Shown here one piece after another: positions 17,581 to 26,870 of a stretch of DNA of 64,000 nt. The DNA comes from Dyella sp. AtDHG13. Lineage in GTDB: Bacteria; Pseudomonadota; Gammaproteobacteria; Xanthomonadales; Rhodanobacteraceae. The position numbers and the translations under genes are program-made. Within the stretch, counting starts at the first letter, position 1; every line of letters begins with the position of its first letter. The stretch covers positions 434,001 through 498,000 of the forward strand of contig NZ_QICJ01000002.1 of assembly GCF_003201105.1 (NCBI RefSeq), given 5' to 3'. Under the pieces are notes generated by a model. The model ran no database searches and was not told the DNA's origin. It saw only the letters and a program-made list of their open reading frames with translations.

Positions 17581-18429
17581 TCAGAACTCCGGGTTCCGGA
17601 AACCGTCGAGCAGGCGATCCACATACGGCAGCACGTCGATCTTGCCGCGCGTCATGATCGCCACCTCTTCGCGGTTCTCGTAGATGGTGGACAGGCGGAT
17701 CTTGAGCCACGCCTTGATGCCGTCAGGTACAGCTCCGAGGTAGCTGGTACCGCTGCCGGCGTCCTGCAGCGCGATGGCCGCGCCACCCGGGGTCGCCGCC
17801 AGCGTATAGATGCCGGGCGACACCACACTCTGCACGAAATAGTCGGTCTTCGGCTGCAGCGGCTTGGGCAGCGCACCGCCGCTGTTCGACAGCCGGACAA
17901 CACTGCCGACGGCGAGCGGCGCCCAGCCCTGCACGGTGATGTCGTTGCCGTTCGCGCTCAACGGCGCGGCGTAGCCGGCATCGAAGGTCACCCACACCGA
18001 GCCGATCTGCGGCACGGGAATGGGCCAGATCTGGCCGAACACGGGCGTGATGCGCACGGGCTCGGTGGAATAATCGACGACGTAGGTCGTGGGGTCGACG
18101 GTCTGGATGGTGCCCTGCAGATCCAGGTACTGGATCGACACCACCTGGATGACCGGGAACTTGCTCAGGAGGATGGCATTACCGGGCAGCGAAAAGGCCT
18201 GCCGGTACGGCGCCTCCGGTCGCTCTCCACCCGGGAAGCAATCCAGCACGAGCTTCCAGCGCGCGGTTACCAGCTGCTTGCCGGTCAGGTTCTCCGCGAA
18301 GTCGCGCGCAGCCGAAATCAGCGCACCGATGAGCATGTCATCGTCAGGGATATCGACGCGCGAGTGCGCCTTCGCCTCGGCAAGGTCGATGGGTTCAGCG
18401 GTCGGTGGCGTGATGAGCTGGAGGGCCAT
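17581..18429 (-). CDS. Head-tail connector, gp6-like (282 aa)
   Basis: N-terminal LAEAKAHSRVDIPDDDMLIGALISAARDFAENLTG is the conserved signature of gp6-like adaptors docking under the portal. Longer than the ~100-200 aa of many relatives because of a beta-rich middle region. The start codon abuts the T run of a hairpin (18431-18456), so initiation may depend on RNA structure or upstream reading. Confidence 0.87.
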   Translation of the reverse strand: MALQLITPPTAEPIDLAEAKAHSRVDIPDDDMLIGALISAARDFAENLTGKQLVTARWKLVLDCFPGGERPEAPYRQAFSLPGNAILLSKFPVIQVVSIQYLDLQGTIQTVDPTTYVVDYSTEPVRITPVFGQIWPIPVPQIGSVWVTFDAGYAAPLSANGNDITVQGWAPLAVGSVVRLSNSGGALPKPLQPKTDYFVQSVVSPGIYTLAATPGGAAIALQDAGSGTSYLGAVPDGIKAWLKIRLSTIYENREEVAIMTRGKIDVLPYVDRLLDGFRNPEF

Positions 18430-18430
18430 A

Positions 18431-18456
18431 GAAAAAGGGGCCCGTCATGGGCCCCT
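18431..18456 (-). terminator. Leftward terminator-like hairpin abutting the connector start
   Basis: Minus strand: AGGGGCCC, loop ATGAC, GGGCCCCT then TTTTC, ending two bases from the ATG at 18429. The purine-rich AAGGAGAG on its 5' side is separated from the start by the hairpin, an unusual arrangement. Confidence 0.75.
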
Positions 18457-18475
18457 CTCCTTTTCAGTCAGTGGA

Positions 18476-18922
18476 TCAGCCGACGACCTGGGCAACCGTG
18501 GCCGCGTTGGTCACCGGTGCAAAGCGCGGTGCGAAGCCGAGCAGAAGCGCGGACGTCTGGCTGGCCGCGGCGCCGACGATGACGCTGACGTTGATGAAGC
18601 CGAAACCGCCTTCGACGTCCAACTGCTGGGCGTCGAGATTGATTTCAGCCTGCACGTTCGCGCCGCCGGCGCCGGACAGCTGAGCGATCGCCGCGCCAGC
18701 GATCGCCTTGGCACCCGTGCCGGCGCCGTCGAGCGCCTGCTGGATGTTGCAGTCGACGGTGGCCGCTGCGCCGAGCACGCCCGTCTGGACGATGGCGAGG
18801 AATTTCTGATAGTTGGCGGCGCTGATCCATCCCGTGGTCAGCGTGCCAACCGCCTGGCTGGAGGGGTTGATTGCGCCAAGGACGCCCGTTTGTTCGGAGG
18901 CCTTGATGTTCATTCCGTACAT
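18476..18922 (-). CDS. Capsid-associated protein, probable decoration/cement (148 aa)
   Basis: Directly downstream of the major capsid gene. Ala/Gly/Val-rich sequence with alternating beta pattern (AEINLDAQQLDVEGGFGFINVSVIVGAAASQTS). No enzymatic motif. Genes in this slot often encode head decoration proteins; that role is inferred from position. Confidence 0.72.
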   Translation of the reverse strand: MYGMNIKASEQTGVLGAINPSSQAVGTLTTGWISAANYQKFLAIVQTGVLGAAATVDCNIQQALDGAGTGAKAIAGAAIAQLSGAGGANVQAEINLDAQQLDVEGGFGFINVSVIVGAAASQTSALLLGFAPRFAPVTNAATVAQVVG

Positions 18923-18999
18923 GGTGGTTACCTTCGTAGGAAAGGGGTAAGGAGGAACTGGTCAGGGAGCCGGCCTCGCCATGAGGCCGGCTACCGAAA

Positions 19000-20298
19000 T
19001 CAGCGCGCGCCGAGCTGGATGAACGGTGACAGGGTGTTGGCGCCCTTCGCCTGCTGGATCGGCTGAACGATCTTCGGCTGGCCGTCGACGCGGAACGTCG
19101 CACGGAAAGCGGTCGCATCCGCATCGAAGTACAGATGCATCGACGTCGCCGTCTGGATGCCCCCGGACTTCGTGATCGAGCGGTAGTACTGCAGGTCGAT
19201 CAGCGACAGGTCACCCTGCGAGCTGAAAGCCGATGCGTGCTGGGAGACGAAGATCGGACGGCCCATCAGCGTGCCGTACGGCGATCCCTTCGCGCCTTCC
19301 GAGATCGGCAGGTAAATCGGATAGTTGCCAAGGGTCAGGCCGAACAGCGACGGGAGTGCGTCGGGCGTGATCAGCCAGCGTGCACGCGGGAAGCTGCCGG
19401 GGGGCAGGCGCGCCACCATGTTGCTGATGTTGCCGAGGGAAATGGTCTTCGTAGCCTGACCGTTGTCCTTCGCCACCACGACCGCCGCACCGCCCTGGAA
19501 CGCACCCAGCGGCTTGCCAGCGCCGTCGCCAAAGAGGATGGCTTCGTCCGTCTTCCAGCGGATCGAGCGGCCAACGAGGCCGGGCAGATACGAAGCCAGC
19601 GCAACGCCATCCTCGAGCAGTTCATCCGTCACCGGCGTCAGCGCCATCAGCTTGTGCAGACGCAGCTGAGCCGCGCCGAGCTTCGGCTTGGTTGCGTTGG
19701 CGGTAGAGGCCTCCGACTGCCAGAACGCGCGCACACCGTCGGTGCCCCACGGCGTGGTTTCATCTTTGGGGAAAGTCATGCCGTTGCGGCTGACGTCGAT
19801 GCCATCCGTCATCGGCAGGAGCGCGTCTTCCTCCAGCGACAGCGAAAAGATCTCGGCCGCGAACTCCGGCGGAATGAGGAAACCGCCGTCCTGACCGCTG
19901 GCCTCGTTGGCATAGCTGCCTGCCCCGGGCGCGGCTGCGCTGATGGTCAGGCGCTCATCCAGGGCGCCGTTGCGCAGGCTGCCCGCCCGCACCGACTGGG
20001 CAAACTCGCCGAAGCTGGCAAAGCCACGGCGTGGATCCGCCTCACGGCGGTCGGTAAGCGCCGACATCGGCGCGTTGCTTTCGAAGCTAACACCGGCCGA
20101 GCGCTCGGCCTCGATCAGTTCCTCTTCGCGCTCAATCGCGCGATTGACGCTGGCCAGAGCGGCCTTCTCGGTGTCGAACGCAGAGGCCTCGTCGTCGGTC
20201 AGGTCACGTGCCTCGGTGGCAGCCTTGTCGGTAATCGCACGCATGGCCGCGACGTGCTTGGCCTTGCGAGCCTGCAGCTCGCGGAGTTTCTTACTCAT
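19000..20298 (-). CDS. Major capsid protein, HK97 fold (432 aa)
   Basis: Start MSKKLRELQARKAKHVAAMRA opens a charged helical delta domain of ~120 residues, expected to be removed by the adjacent S49 protease. The mature part has PPEFAAEIFSLSLEEDALLPMTDGIDVSRNGMTFP and WKTDEAILFGDGAGKPLGAFQG, typical of HK97-type capsids. The frame stays open far upstream, but ATG 20298 fits family length. Confidence 0.95.
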   Translation of the reverse strand: MSKKLRELQARKAKHVAAMRAITDKAATEARDLTDDEASAFDTEKAALASVNRAIEREEELIEAERSAGVSFESNAPMSALTDRREADPRRGFASFGEFAQSVRAGSLRNGALDERLTISAAAPGAGSYANEASGQDGGFLIPPEFAAEIFSLSLEEDALLPMTDGIDVSRNGMTFPKDETTPWGTDGVRAFWQSEASTANATKPKLGAAQLRLHKLMALTPVTDELLEDGVALASYLPGLVGRSIRWKTDEAILFGDGAGKPLGAFQGGAAVVVAKDNGQATKTISLGNISNMVARLPPGSFPRARWLITPDALPSLFGLTLGNYPIYLPISEGAKGSPYGTLMGRPIFVSQHASAFSSQGDLSLIDLQYYRSITKSGGIQTATSMHLYFDADATAFRATFRVDGQPKIVQPIQQAKGANTLSPFIQLGAR

Positions 20299-20321
20299 GG
20301 GTAGCTCCAAAGACTGGGTAT

Positions 20322-20345
20322 GAAAAAGCCGCCTCATGGGCGGCT
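20322..20345 (-). terminator. Leftward intrinsic terminator before the major capsid gene
   Basis: Minus strand: AGCCGCC, loop CATGA, GGCGGCT then TTTTCATA. Lies between the protease stop (20418) and capsid start (20298). Confidence 0.8.
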
Positions 20346-20417
20346 GGTTGGTTGTGCCGGCGCAACCTATGGGTTGCATCCGTCGCGTCGATGGACGCGC
20401 CGGGGTTGGGCTGTCAC

Positions 20418-21296
20418 TCAGCCCATGATTGCGATGTCGCGCTGCGCGCTGGCCAGACGGCTCGCGCGCGGCGTCGACGCTTTGATGCTCTTCTGCATGT
20501 TGGCCACGACCTGGTCGAACGTGGCGATGCCATCCACCATGCCCGAGGCCTTGGCCTGGTCGGCGCCGAAGACGCGGCCCTTGCCCATATCGCTGCGCAC
20601 CTGGTCCACGGAGACCTTGCGGCCGCGCGCCACGGCGCGGGTGAAGGCACCGTAGTAGTCGTCGATGCGGGACTGCATGAAGGCCTGGGCCTGCTCGCCA
20701 AGTGGCGCATAGGGGTTGCCCTCTACCTTGAACTCGCCAGCGGAGATCAGGGTGATCTTGATGCCAGCATCTTCCAGCGCCTTGCTGACGTCCTGGTGCG
20801 CGGTCCACACACCGATGGAGCCGACCTCGCCGCCGGGCGTGATATAGGCCTCCGAGCACTGAGACAACATCCAGTAGCCGGCCGAGGCCGCCAAGCTGTT
20901 GGCGATGCCGATGACGGGCTTCTTGGAGCGCGCAATCTCCGCACTCACCTCCTGCACGCCGTAGACCGAGCCGCCGGGCGTCGAGAAATCCATGAGGATC
21001 TGCGACACGCTGTCGTCAGCATTGGCATCGGCCAAGGCGTTGTGGATGGCCTGGGCGCTCGTCCCTTCCTCGCACATGCCGATCTGGCTGGAGCGCTCGA
21101 AGATGGGTCCGTAGACCGGAATGACAGCGATGGCGCCACTGCGCGCGCCACCAGTGCGCGCCGGGCGCGCCGCCTGCGGTTCCGCGGCGTTGCCGGCGGC
21201 GGCGTTGGCCAGCACCACGGCATACGCGGCCATGCGCTCGGGCATCAGTGCCCACGGGGTGGACAGGCACCAGGAGATAAATCGTTCGTGCTTCAT
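20418..21296 (-). CDS. Prohead protease, S49/SppA family (292 aa)
   Basis: Signal-peptide-peptidase-A-like serine protease that matures the capsid. DFSTPGG and ANSLAASAGYW carry the serine of the S49 site, and GEFKVEGNPYAPL the catalytic Lys, as in ClpP-like S49 prohead proteases. ATG 21296 overlaps the portal stop (ATGA). Confidence 0.93.
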   Translation of the reverse strand: MKHERFISWCLSTPWALMPERMAAYAVVLANAAAGNAAEPQAARPARTGGARSGAIAVIPVYGPIFERSSQIGMCEEGTSAQAIHNALADANADDSVSQILMDFSTPGGSVYGVQEVSAEIARSKKPVIGIANSLAASAGYWMLSQCSEAYITPGGEVGSIGVWTAHQDVSKALEDAGIKITLISAGEFKVEGNPYAPLGEQAQAFMQSRIDDYYGAFTRAVARGRKVSVDQVRSDMGKGRVFGADQAKASGMVDGIATFDQVVANMQKSIKASTPRASRLASAQRDIAIMG

Positions 21297-22861
21297 AGCG
21301 TCCCCTTCAGGGCAAGTCGTTCCAGGCGGCAAAGCGCCAAATTCTCGAAGTCATCGAGGGCGGTATCCGCCGCGAGGTCGGCCTGCTGCTGCGCGCAGTA
21401 GGCGACAGCCACCTCCCGGCCTACACCGAGCGCACCGGCAACGAACACAGCGTGCTTTGCATACGCGGCAACAACGGCCTCTTGGCCGTCTCGCCAGGCA
21501 AGCTTCGCCATCTGCACTTCCTTCCGTGCGACGCGCGCTGCCGCCGCCTGGGCAAGCGCGATCATTCGCGCGTCATTACCCTGATCGTCCGGCGCATCCG
21601 GGTTGGTGTCGTCGCTGCCGGGCAGCTGATTCGGCTTGGCAGGCGCACTTCCCGCGCCCTGCTGCTCCGCTTCGGACTCTTCCACCATGTTGAGCGGTCG
21701 CAGCGGCTCGTCGAGCCCGTCGATGGGTTCGAGACCTTCGAACGCGCGCGCCTCGTTGCGCACCAGCCAGCCGTCGGTGATGCCGAAGTGGTAATAGTTG
21801 CCGCGCGCGGTCTGGTCACCGCGCAGCAGCGCCTTGAAATCGAACTCGGGGTCAATGTCGCTCTCATCGTCACCGATGAAGTTGAACTCGATGGACGATT
21901 CCCAGCGCTCAGCCCACGGCGTCATGGTGTGCATGACGAAGTCGAGCGACTGCTGCTCGATGTTCGAGAAGGTGGCCTTGCTCAGATCGCCGATCAGGTG
22001 CGGTGGCACGCGGAAGATGCGCGCAATCTCGCCCACCTGGAACTGCCTCGATTCGAGGAACTGGGCGTCATTGTTCTTGAGCCCCAGTTCGTGGAACTTC
22101 ATGCCGTATTCCAGGACGGCGATCTTGCCGCGGTTGAGGCCGCTCTGCGCCTCCTGGTACGACTCGCGGAAGGTTTCGCGCGCCTGCTTGTCCTTGAACG
22201 TGCCCGGGTATTCGATCCAGCCGCCGCCGGGTTTGGCGTCGTTCTGGAAGAAGCGCGCGCCGTAGGCCTGGGCCGCCAGGCCGAGGCCGATGGTCTCCCG
22301 CGCAAGCGCGATCGGGCTAAGGCCCATGATCCCGTCACTGGAAAGGCCGCGGATGTGCCACACCTCGCCGCGCGTCAGCACGTGTTCGGTGCCGGAGCGG
22401 TCGGTGTACCGGTACCGATAGTCGAAATCCGTGTTTCCCTGGATCAACTCCACCTTGACGCGGTCAGGGTGGAGCGGCGTCAGCTGGATGATCTTCCCCT
22501 GCCGGTTGGTGACGATCTCGTTGTAGGCATTCCCCCGCAGCGCGAGGTGGCCCATCATCATTTCGCGCCACTCGAACGGCGTCTGCCATGGGTTGGGGCG
22601 ACGCGCGATCAGGTCGTAGAGCCAGTGGCTGTCCAGCAGCTTCCGCGCGCCGCCCTTCTTCTTCTGGTAGACCTTCAGCGGCAGCACCGCGAAGGACTCG
22701 GCAAGCACGCGCACGCACGCCAGCACGGCGGCCAGCTGCAGCGCGCCATCATTGGTCACCGCGATGCCAGACCCGGTCCGGCGCCCAACTGGCTCGAACC
22801 AAAAATCACCCCATGGGGAGCGATCGTCCGAGCTGTCGGCGCGGTACTTCGACAGGAACAT
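21293..22861 (-). CDS. Portal protein, HK97 family (522 aa)
   Basis: Twelve-subunit DNA gateway of the capsid. HK97-portal features: ALQLAAVLACVRVLAESFAVLPLKVYQ, WREMMMGHLALRGNAYNEIV, GMKFHELGLKNNDAQFLESRQFQVGEIARIFRVPPHLIG, and SNIEQQSLDFV. The C-terminal ~100 residues are an extra Asp/Ala-rich tail. Start shares bases with the preceding stop (TGATG). Confidence 0.95.
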   Translation of the reverse strand: MFLSKYRADSSDDRSPWGDFWFEPVGRRTGSGIAVTNDGALQLAAVLACVRVLAESFAVLPLKVYQKKKGGARKLLDSHWLYDLIARRPNPWQTPFEWREMMMGHLALRGNAYNEIVTNRQGKIIQLTPLHPDRVKVELIQGNTDFDYRYRYTDRSGTEHVLTRGEVWHIRGLSSDGIMGLSPIALARETIGLGLAAQAYGARFFQNDAKPGGGWIEYPGTFKDKQARETFRESYQEAQSGLNRGKIAVLEYGMKFHELGLKNNDAQFLESRQFQVGEIARIFRVPPHLIGDLSKATFSNIEQQSLDFVMHTMTPWAERWESSIEFNFIGDDESDIDPEFDFKALLRGDQTARGNYYHFGITDGWLVRNEARAFEGLEPIDGLDEPLRPLNMVEESEAEQQGAGSAPAKPNQLPGSDDTNPDAPDDQGNDARMIALAQAAAARVARKEVQMAKLAWRDGQEAVVAAYAKHAVFVAGALGVGREVAVAYCAQQQADLAADTALDDFENLALCRLERLALKGTL

Positions 22862-23040
22862 CAGGTCTCACTCCGCGGCTTGGCCGAGTAGACGCCGGCG
22901 AGACGTGCCCAATAGAGCGTCATCGCCAGAAGAAGCGCGCCGCCGGCCACGAGACCCGCCCAGAGGCACGCCATGCACGCGCCGACGAGCACCATCAGCC
23001 AGCCCAGCAGCAGGCAGGTGTTGAAAACGAGTGCGTTCAT
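22861..23040 (-). CDS. Small membrane protein between terminase and portal (59 aa)
   Basis: ATG 23040 overlaps the terminase stop (ATGA). Two hydrophobic helices (residues ~6-26 and 28-48: CLLLGWLMVLVGACMACLW, LVAGGALLLAMTLYW) and a short basic tail. Short membrane genes in this position occur in HK97-like phages; role unknown. Confidence 0.72.
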   Translation of the reverse strand: MNALVFNTCLLLGWLMVLVGACMACLWAGLVAGGALLLAMTLYWARLAGVYSAKPRSET

Positions 23041-24773
23041 ACGGTGAGCATCTGGTAGTCGGAACCAATGACCGGCAGCTCGTCCACCGGCCCCTTCGAC
23101 ACGCCGATGGCCATCAGGAGGGCCACCATGTCGTCGATCTTTTCGGGCGACCGCTTCTTGTCGGGCGCCATGTTCATGTTTGCGTCGTAGCGCACGACCA
23201 GGTTGGCCGCGCACCACTGGAGCACCGGGTCGCCGCCATGGATCAGCTTCTTCGACCGGTACAGCCTTTCCAGCTCCTGCATGGCCGGGTGGAACGATTT
23301 CGGCCCCTGCACGAACTCGATCATCGGGAAATCGTCCTTGGTCAGCCGATTCACCAAGTCCGTGGCGTTCCATCGGTCGAAGGCGATCAGCTCAGGGTTG
23401 AACCGCGCCACGTCCTCGCGGATCACCTGCTCGATCACCTCGTAGTCGATCACGTCGCCCGGCGTGGCTTCGATGAGCCCCGCGCCACGCCAGGCCTCGT
23501 AGGGAACAGTTCCGCGCATGGCGCGCCGCTCCACCGCCGCCTCCGGCACCCAGCGCCGGCCCCACGTGAAGACCTGGTCGTCCACCTCCCAGATGAGCCG
23601 CCATGACGCCAAGTCGGTGGTGCTGGCCAAGTCGAGCGCCGCCCAGCACTTCTTTCCCTCGAGCGCACCAAGATCGACTTCGCCGGCGCCTTTCTTCCAT
23701 CGCGGCAAGTCGATCCAGCCACTGGCCGAGGCCGACTGGCGGTTCAGCCGCTTGATGCGGAACTCGGCGAGGCGGCCGGGCATCGCCTTGGCCTCGATCG
23801 CCGCCTTCTTCAGCTCCCTCTGCAGGATCTCGCTGACATCCAGCAGCGGATTGGCCTTGATGTAGGCCGACTGGTCGAAGTCGTCATCGCCGTCGTCCAG
23901 CGCATAAATCAGCGCCAGGAAGTGGTCCGCTTCGACCGCACCCTCGAGCACCTGCTGGGCGAACCGGCGCATTTCCGGCCACGGGCCCGGCGTCTCGTAG
24001 CCCTCGGTGGTCGTGTAGAGCCATAGAGGGTTGCGCCGAGCGCCGGCGGCCGATTGCAGCACGTCAAGCAGTTCGCTCGTTTTGTGCGCGTGCACCTCGT
24101 CAAGGCCTGTCGCGGATGGGTTCAGACCGTCCTGCGTGCTGGCCTTGGCGTTGATCGGTTTAAACGTGCCTCCGTTTTCATATGAGGCGATCGCGTTGGC
24201 GAATGCCTTGACCGAAAAGGCCTCCTGCAGGTCCGGCGTCTTCTCAACCATCTTCTTCGCAACGTTGAAGATGATGCGCGCCTGGTCGCCGGTGGTGGCC
24301 GCTGAGATCACCTGCGGCCCCGGCTCGTCCTCGCAGCACTGGCAGTACAGCAAGATGCCTGACGCCAGCGTGGACTTCGCGTTCTTGCGCGCCACCGCCA
24401 GCAGGGCCGACGAATAGCGACGCGTACCGTCCGAGTTGCGAAACCCGAACAGCTGCACAATAAAAAACACCTGGAATGGCTCCAGGTGAATCGTCGGGGT
24501 ATCCCATTTGCCTTCGACGTGCGGCAGCTTCTCGATGAAGTCGCACGGGTCGCAGGCGTGCCATTCGGAGAAGGTGAACGGAGGCTTCCGTTTCTTCGCC
24601 CTCTCCAGATCCGACAGGAACCGCTTTGCAGCTAGGCGGATCCACTTACAAAACCGCTTGCCCTTCTTGTCCCCCACAGCCTCTTTCGCATACGCGATGG
24701 CTATGGCGACGTAATCACCCGGTTTGGCGCTTGCCGTTGGAGGCGAAGGCGTTGCCTTTTTTCGTTTCGCCAC
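23037..24773 (-). CDS. terL: Terminase large subunit (578 aa)
   Basis: Packaging ATPase and nuclease, Terminase_1 type. ATPase domain: FQVFFIVQLFGF, Walker A-like ARKNAKSTL near residue 130, Walker B ATGLDEVHAH near residue 225, WLYTTTEGYE coupling region. Nuclease domain: CWAALDLASTTDLASW, LIAFDRWNAT, and PEKIDDMVALLMA near the end supply acidic metal ligands. Overlaps the small subunit by 59 bases. Confidence 0.96.
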   Translation of the reverse strand: MAKRKKATPSPPTASAKPGDYVAIAIAYAKEAVGDKKGKRFCKWIRLAAKRFLSDLERAKKRKPPFTFSEWHACDPCDFIEKLPHVEGKWDTPTIHLEPFQVFFIVQLFGFRNSDGTRRYSSALLAVARKNAKSTLASGILLYCQCCEDEPGPQVISAATTGDQARIIFNVAKKMVEKTPDLQEAFSVKAFANAIASYENGGTFKPINAKASTQDGLNPSATGLDEVHAHKTSELLDVLQSAAGARRNPLWLYTTTEGYETPGPWPEMRRFAQQVLEGAVEADHFLALIYALDDGDDDFDQSAYIKANPLLDVSEILQRELKKAAIEAKAMPGRLAEFRIKRLNRQSASASGWIDLPRWKKGAGEVDLGALEGKKCWAALDLASTTDLASWRLIWEVDDQVFTWGRRWVPEAAVERRAMRGTVPYEAWRGAGLIEATPGDVIDYEVIEQVIREDVARFNPELIAFDRWNATDLVNRLTKDDFPMIEFVQGPKSFHPAMQELERLYRSKKLIHGGDPVLQWCAANLVVRYDANMNMAPDKKRSPEKIDDMVALLMAIGVSKGPVDELPVIGSDYQMLTV

Positions 24774-25131
24774 TCGGTTTCACCTTGCCTTGCGCCACCG
24801 GGGTCATGCCGAAGTCATTCACCAGGTTCCGGTACTGCGCCAGCATGTGGCCGGTCGGAGCGATGCCCGCGGCGTACTGCTGGACGATTTGCCCGTGAAG
24901 CGCGCACAGGACACCCAGCGGACCGAGACTGGCTTCGGTCAGCAATTTGTTGGCTGCCAAGATGGTCGACAGGCGTTCCCACTCGCGCACCGCATGCGCG
25001 TTGGGCAGCCATTCGGGCGGAAGCGGCGCCAGCTCGATCAGCGGCAAGTCGATGCCCGATGGCTCGATGCGGTCCGGGCGCACCGTCCCGTCCACCACCT
25101 TCAGGTTGTGGGGTTTGCGGGGTCGCGCCAT
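24715..25131 (-). CDS. terS: Terminase small subunit, P27 family (138 aa)
   Basis: Start MARPRKPHNLKVVDGT is the common N-terminus of P27-type small subunits; the middle NAHAVREWERLSTILAANKLLTEASLGPL also matches. With the HNH nuclease just upstream, packaging is probably cos-type as in HK97; the cos site itself was not located. Confidence 0.9.
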   Translation of the reverse strand: MARPRKPHNLKVVDGTVRPDRIEPSGIDLPLIELAPLPPEWLPNAHAVREWERLSTILAANKLLTEASLGPLGVLCALHGQIVQQYAAGIAPTGHMLAQYRNLVNDFGMTPVAQGKVKPSGETKKGNAFASNGKRQTG

Positions 25132-25222
25132 GTGGTCAAAAAACCGTTTTTCTGAATTGACGGTGCAAAAAAACAGGTGCGGCGAGCGGTCGCGAGGCAC
25201 TCAAGGTCAGGGATTTGCCCCC

Positions 25223-25642
25223 CTACCCCCTATACGCCTCGCCATCCTGCTGCATTGCCGCATGCCGCGCCCGGCCCTGCCGGTCGGCTGCTCGCTCTTC
25301 GGCCTGCTTCGCAGAGTCGTGACACGTCTTGCAGAGCGACTGCCAGTTGGTCGAATCCCAGAAGAGCGCTCGCGCGCGGTGAATGCGGTCAGCATCACCA
25401 CTTGCCAGCGCAGCGCTGAGGCGGTGAGGCTTGATGTGGTCGACAACGGTTGCAGGTGTGACGCGGTCATGCGCTTCACACCGCACGCAGAGCGGATGCC
25501 GCGCGAGCCATCCATCACGTGCACGCCGCCACCGTGAGTCGTAGCCACGTTCATTCGCAGATGGACGTCGTTCCGGTTCAACGGGTTGATACACACGCTT
25601 CCGCGCATCGAACGGCTGATGGGTGCGCGGCGAGCGAGGCAT
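25223..25642 (-). CDS. HNH endonuclease of the packaging module (139 aa)
   Basis: YDSRWRRARDGWLARHPLCVRCEAHDRVTPATVVDHIKPHR and SLCKTCHDSAKQ give the HNH fold with two zinc-binding Cys pairs and the catalytic VDHI His. HNH proteins next to terminase genes take part in cos cleavage in HK97-like phages. Confidence 0.93.
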   Translation of the reverse strand: MPRSPRTHQPFDARKRVYQPVEPERRPSANERGYDSRWRRARDGWLARHPLCVRCEAHDRVTPATVVDHIKPHRLSAALASGDADRIHRARALFWDSTNWQSLCKTCHDSAKQAEERAADRQGRARHAAMQQDGEAYRG

Positions 25643-25645
25643 GAA

Positions 25646-26179
25646 CTACTGTCCGACAGTCGTTGTCGGCTGCGGCTGGGCAACCTGGTTGCTGCTGGAA
25701 CTGACAACGCCGATCGACTTGAGCTGTGCGAGCACGCCCTCGATGACCTGGGTGATGCCGTCAACCTGGCCCACCGCTGCGTTGACGTTCGCGATGACGG
25801 ATTGCAGCTTCTGTGCACCCGGCAGCGACGGCGCAATGGCTTCCACCAGGGTGATGCCGTTGACCACGGCGGAGACAACCGGCGATACCTTCGACAGGTC
25901 GCCAGCGATGGTGCTGAGCAGAGACATGGGTTTGACCTCGGGTTGTTCCGCGACAGGCGCGGGTTTGGACTGGACCAGCAACCGCTGAACGGTCGCGTCC
26001 TTGATGACGAAAAGCACGACGCCGGCAATGCCAGCGATGAGACCCGCGATCTGCAGCGAAACAACCTGATCGCGGATGCCGAACGCAGCCAGCACCAACA
26101 CGAGGTACGAAGCCACCGAGGTACGCTCGGTCAGCTTCGACAGGATGGCGCTGAACAGATCGATGGTCACCTGCTTCAC
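25646..26179 (-). CDS. Putative holin (177 aa)
   Basis: Start GTG 26179 overlaps the preceding stop (GTGA). Two hydrophobic helices in the first 65 residues (SYLVLVLAAFGI, IAGLIAGIAGVVLFVI) are followed by a soluble Ala/Val/Gln-rich tail. Its place behind the endolysin supports a holin or holin-like role; the long tail is atypical. Confidence 0.7.
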   Translation of the reverse strand: MKQVTIDLFSAILSKLTERTSVASYLVLVLAAFGIRDQVVSLQIAGLIAGIAGVVLFVIKDATVQRLLVQSKPAPVAEQPEVKPMSLLSTIAGDLSKVSPVVSAVVNGITLVEAIAPSLPGAQKLQSVIANVNAAVGQVDGITQVIEGVLAQLKSIGVVSSSSNQVAQPQPTTTVGQ

Positions 26180-26382
26180 CGTTCGAACCTCTTGTCGACC
26201 TTGCGATCGATCTTGTCCTCGATCCGCTGAAGCGAATCGAGCACCTGTTTCTGATGGGACTCGAAAGCGCGCTGCTGCCCTTCAATTCGTACCTCGGCAG
26301 CCGTCAAGCGCTGGCTCTGGCGATAAAGCCATGCGGCCAGCGTCAGCGCGACGCCGACAAGTCCCCCTGACTGCAAATCCAT
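26176..26382 (-). CDS. Small membrane-anchored coiled-coil protein of the lysis cassette (68 aa)
   Basis: ATG 26382 shares a base with the endolysin stop. One N-terminal membrane segment (GGLVGVALTLAAWLY) and a charged coiled coil (LTAAEVRIEGQQRAFESHQKQVLDSLQRIEDKIDRK). This layout fits an inner-membrane spanin subunit or holin antagonist; no outer spanin partner was seen. Confidence 0.7.
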   Translation of the reverse strand: MDLQSGGLVGVALTLAAWLYRQSQRLTAAEVRIEGQQRAFESHQKQVLDSLQRIEDKIDRKVDKRFER

Positions 26383-26855
26383 CAACCGCGCTCCTGGGCA
26401 CTTGGCGCTGGCTCGTCCAGCGCATAGAGGCCGTGGGCGGCCATGATGCTTTGCAGCTTCGCTGCGTATTGCGGGTCGGTGGCGTAGCCAGCTTTGGCGA
26501 TTGCCAGCGCGAACTTGGCGCCATCCGCGAACGCGAATGCGCTCATGTATCGCGGGTTCGACGCAAGGAACAGAGCATGGTCGTCTATGCTTCCCTGCCA
26601 GTCTGGATAGGCGCGAAACGCGGCCTGGATCTCGACCATCTGATGACCGTTCCACTCGTGCGTGGCCTGGATGGTGGTTTCACCCTTCCACGCGGAATCA
26701 GCCTTGATGCCGAACAGGTTGTGACCAGGCGCATGTGCACCCCAGCCCGACTCCAGTGCGGCCTGGGCGACGGTAACGCTCGCCGGAACCTTGAAGCGAG
26801 CTGCAGCGTTACGTGCCGCGGGGCTGATCGCAGCAATGAAGGAGGTCGGAGTCAT
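26382..26855 (-). CDS. Endolysin, GH73 glucosaminidase (157 aa)
   Basis: Lysozyme-like fold of the FlgJ/GH73 family: VTVAQAALESGWG carries the catalytic Glu near residue 35, followed by NLFGIKADSAWKG and FRAYPDW...YATDPQYAAKL, all conserved in the family. No signal peptide, so export depends on a holin. Confidence 0.93.
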   Translation of the reverse strand: MTPTSFIAAISPAARNAAARFKVPASVTVAQAALESGWGAHAPGHNLFGIKADSAWKGETTIQATHEWNGHQMVEIQAAFRAYPDWQGSIDDHALFLASNPRYMSAFAFADGAKFALAIAKAGYATDPQYAAKLQSIMAAHGLYALDEPAPSAQERG

Positions 26856-26870
26856 GGTCCACCGAAAACG

